Shown here: piece by piece, positions 14,163 through 15,307 of the stretch
Layout of the letters: the number at the start of each line of letters is the position of its first letter
Position numbering within the stretch: position 1 is the first letter of the stretch
Origin: an uncultured Lachnospiraceae bacterium
GTDB lineage: Bacteria > Bacillota_A > Clostridia > Lachnospirales > Lachnospiraceae
Assembly: GCA_910587495.1 (NCBI GenBank)
Contig: CAJUMT010000053.1
Coordinates: forward strand, 842-16,148
DNA length: 15,307 nt
Direction of reading: 5' to 3'
Program-made: the position numbers and the translations under genes
The notes under the pieces: model-generated
Told to the model about the DNA's origin: nothing
Seen by the model: the letters and a program-made list of their open reading frames with translations, nothing else
The model's database searches: none

Positions 14163-14528
14163 TTGAAAATGCAGGAATCACCCGAAGATTATCTGGAGGC
14201 CATTCTGGTTCTCTCCCGGGAATTGGGGAATGTACGATCAATTGATGTGGCGAATCATTTGGGTTACAGTAAGCCCAGCATCAGCGTAGCAATGAAAAGA
14301 CTTCGCGAGAACGGTTTTGTCACGCAAGATGACAATGGCCATTTGATCCTGACTGGTTCCGGTCTTTCCATTGCACTTAAAATCTATGAGCGACATCTGG
14401 TCCTGTCTCAACTGCTGATTTCCATTGGGGTGGATGAAGAGACTGCGAGAAAAGACGCGTGCCGTATGGAGCATGTAATCAGTGACGAAACTTTTGAGCG
14501 GTTTAAAGAGCTTTCTCAGAAGCGCTGA
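14163..14528 (+). CDS. Short DtxR/MntR-family metal-dependent regulator
   Basis: A 121-residue iron- or manganese-type repressor with the N-terminal winged helix (about 8-64; recognition region SIDVANHLGYSKPSISVAMK) and the dimerisation/metal domain (about 65-118). Likely metal ligands are E8/D9, H78, C100, E103 and H104. The DACRMEH block carries Cys-x2-Glu-His as in DtxR/IdeR, rather than the Glu-x2-Glu-His of MntR. The C-terminal SH3-like domain of long DtxR proteins is absent, as in short MntR-type members. The start is TTG at 14163, with AAAGGGGG 8 nt upstream; the in-frame ATG two codons later is too far from it. The next gene begins 26 nt after the stop. Metal specificity and targets are not visible. 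Confidence 0.9.
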   Translation: MKMQESPEDYLEAILVLSRELGNVRSIDVANHLGYSKPSISVAMKRLRENGFVTQDDNGHLILTGSGLSIALKIYERHLVLSQLLISIGVDEETARKDACRMEHVISDETFERFKELSQKR

Positions 14529-14554
14529 TCAGTAAAAGAATAGGGAGAAGGAAT

Positions 14555-15058
14555 ATGAAGACAGAAATGAAGAAAGAACCTAAGATTCATAAAGAAGCTA
14601 CGGTCGCAAAAGGGGCGGTTGTCATGGGGGATGTAACTATGGAAAAGGACAGCAGCGTCTGGTATAATGCGGTCGTGCGAGGAGATTTGCAGCCGATTGT
14701 GATTGGGGAAGGTTCTAACGTGCAGGATAATGCGGTTCTTCATGTGGACAGAATTTGTCCGCTTACGATAGGAAAAAAAGTGACCGTAGGCCATGGAGCG
14801 ATTTTGCATGGCTGCACGATTGAAGACCAGGTGCTGATCGGCATGGGTGCTATCGTGATGAATAAAGCTGTGGTCGGAAAGGGCAGTATCATAGCCGCGG
14901 GCGCTTTGGTGACACAGAATACCGTGATTCCGCCCGGATCTTTAGTGATGGGCAATCCGGGGAAAGTCCGGCGGCAGGTGACGCCCCAGGAAATACAGGC
15001 AAGTATACAAAATGCAGAGAATTATATGAAGGAGAGTAAAGAGATCGTTTCTTGTTGA
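14555..15058 (+). CDS. Gamma-carbonic-anhydrase-like left-handed beta-helix protein
   Basis: A 167-residue hexapeptide-repeat protein of the gamma-CA/YrdA/PaaY group. Repeats run from about residue 10 to 145. The three zinc-ligand histidines of gamma-CAs are all present: H63 in AVLHVD, H80 and H85 in VGHGAILHGC. R42, D44, Q57 and D58 of the conserved RGDL and NVQDN blocks are also present. A C-terminal helix (about 146-163) packs on the trimer in this family. Intact ligands fit a zinc or iron enzyme hydrating CO2, though many homologues show little activity. GGGAGAAGGA precedes the ATG. It follows the metal regulator gene closely, so a shared transcript is likely. Confidence 0.92.
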   Translation: MKTEMKKEPKIHKEATVAKGAVVMGDVTMEKDSSVWYNAVVRGDLQPIVIGEGSNVQDNAVLHVDRICPLTIGKKVTVGHGAILHGCTIEDQVLIGMGAIVMNKAVVGKGSIIAAGALVTQNTVIPPGSLVMGNPGKVRRQVTPQEIQASIQNAENYMKESKEIVSC

Positions 15059-15060
15059 TT

Positions 15061-15080
15061 CCCTGTTGCTTGCAGCGGGG
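15061..15080 (+). repeat. Hairpin between the carbonic-anhydrase-like gene and the last gene
   Basis: CCCTGTTG and CAGCGGGG pair over eight positions (two G-U) around a CTTG loop, directly after the stop codon. No T run follows on the plus strand, so it is unlikely to terminate; it may protect the upstream mRNA 3' end. Confidence 0.45.
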
Positions 15081-15116
15081 TATGTGACTGTCAATATAAA
15101 GCTTGGAGAGATTAAA

Positions 15117-15307
15117 ATGGTGGCAGAAGACAGAAAAAGGGCGTATGCAAGAGAGGCGTTTAAGCTGTCTTTAAGCGGGCTTCGCCGCAAAATCCCTGCA
15201 TTGACGGCGGCTACAGAGGTTATGCATACAGTGTGGACGCAGCAGGGCGTAAGATCCGGGACGGATGCAGAGACGATCTATTGGAACCAAGAGGAAGTAC
15301 TGGGACT
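15117..15307 (+). CDS. Start of an unrecognised gene (partial at right edge)
   Basis: An open frame from ATG at 15117 to the window edge (63 codons visible). GGAGAG lies 6 nt upstream, a good ribosome binding site. The N-terminus is basic and helical (MVAEDRKRAYAREAFKLSLS), with an LRRKIPALTAATEVMHTVW stretch; no signal peptide, TM segment or known motif is visible. It lies 58 nt after the carbonic-anhydrase-like gene and could share its transcript. I do not recognise the family. Confidence 0.65.
   Translation, partial: MVAEDRKRAYAREAFKLSLSGLRRKIPALTAATEVMHTVWTQQGVRSGTDAETIYWNQEEVLG

Overview
The window looks like a chromosomal segment of a Gram-positive, low-to-medium G+C Firmicute, most likely a gut Clostridia of the Lachnospiraceae type. 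This is inferred from AGGAGG-type ribosome binding sites, TTG starts, a lipobox-bearing binding protein, a THF riboswitch in front of folT, a pair of WYL-domain proteins and DtxR/NudC sequences of Clostridial style. No rRNA, tRNA, transposase, integrase or CRISPR array is visible.

Layout. (1) 1-361: the end of a very G+C-rich membrane-protein gene, a short ORF that may be a remnant, and a strong intrinsic terminator. (2) 386-2531: two A+T-richer accessory genes, each with its own near-consensus promoter: a Uma2-family PD-(D/E)XK nuclease-like protein, and a P-loop ATPase with a winged helix and a C-terminal DUF234 nuclease-like domain. (3) 2528-7536: a complete branched-chain amino-acid (HAAT) ABC transporter operon livJ-livH-livM-livG-livF. 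It has a consensus promoter, an inverted repeat in the leader, a weak terminator between livJ and livH (which should leave more binding protein than permease), start/stop overlaps in livH-livM, livM-livG and livG-livF, and a closing terminator. (4) 7570-8070: a small two-TM protein. (5) 8199-9893: a methyl-accepting chemotaxis receptor with an inverted repeat in its leader. (6) 9904-10807, minus strand: folT (ECF folate transporter S component) with a tetrahydrofolate riboswitch in a long leader, its own promoter, and a terminator shared with the chemoreceptor gene. (7) 10879-13177: two co-transcribed WYL-domain proteins, divergent from folT. (8) 13149-13997, minus strand: NudC-type NADH pyrophosphatase/deNADing enzyme, overlapping the end of the second WYL gene tail to tail. 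(9) 14163-15307: a short DtxR-family metal-dependent regulator, a gamma-carbonic-anhydrase-like hexapeptide protein, and the start of an unrecognised gene, probably co-transcribed.

How they work together. The liv operon is a self-contained amino-acid uptake system. folT is a folate-salvage gene switched by THF. The two WYL proteins are ligand-sensing regulator candidates reading away from folT. The DtxR-like protein is a candidate regulator of itself and of the divergent nudC or the downstream carbonic-anhydrase-like gene. The best-supported non-coding element is the THF riboswitch. The most speculative possible 'system' is the Uma2 + ATPase/nuclease pair next to a sharp compositional break.
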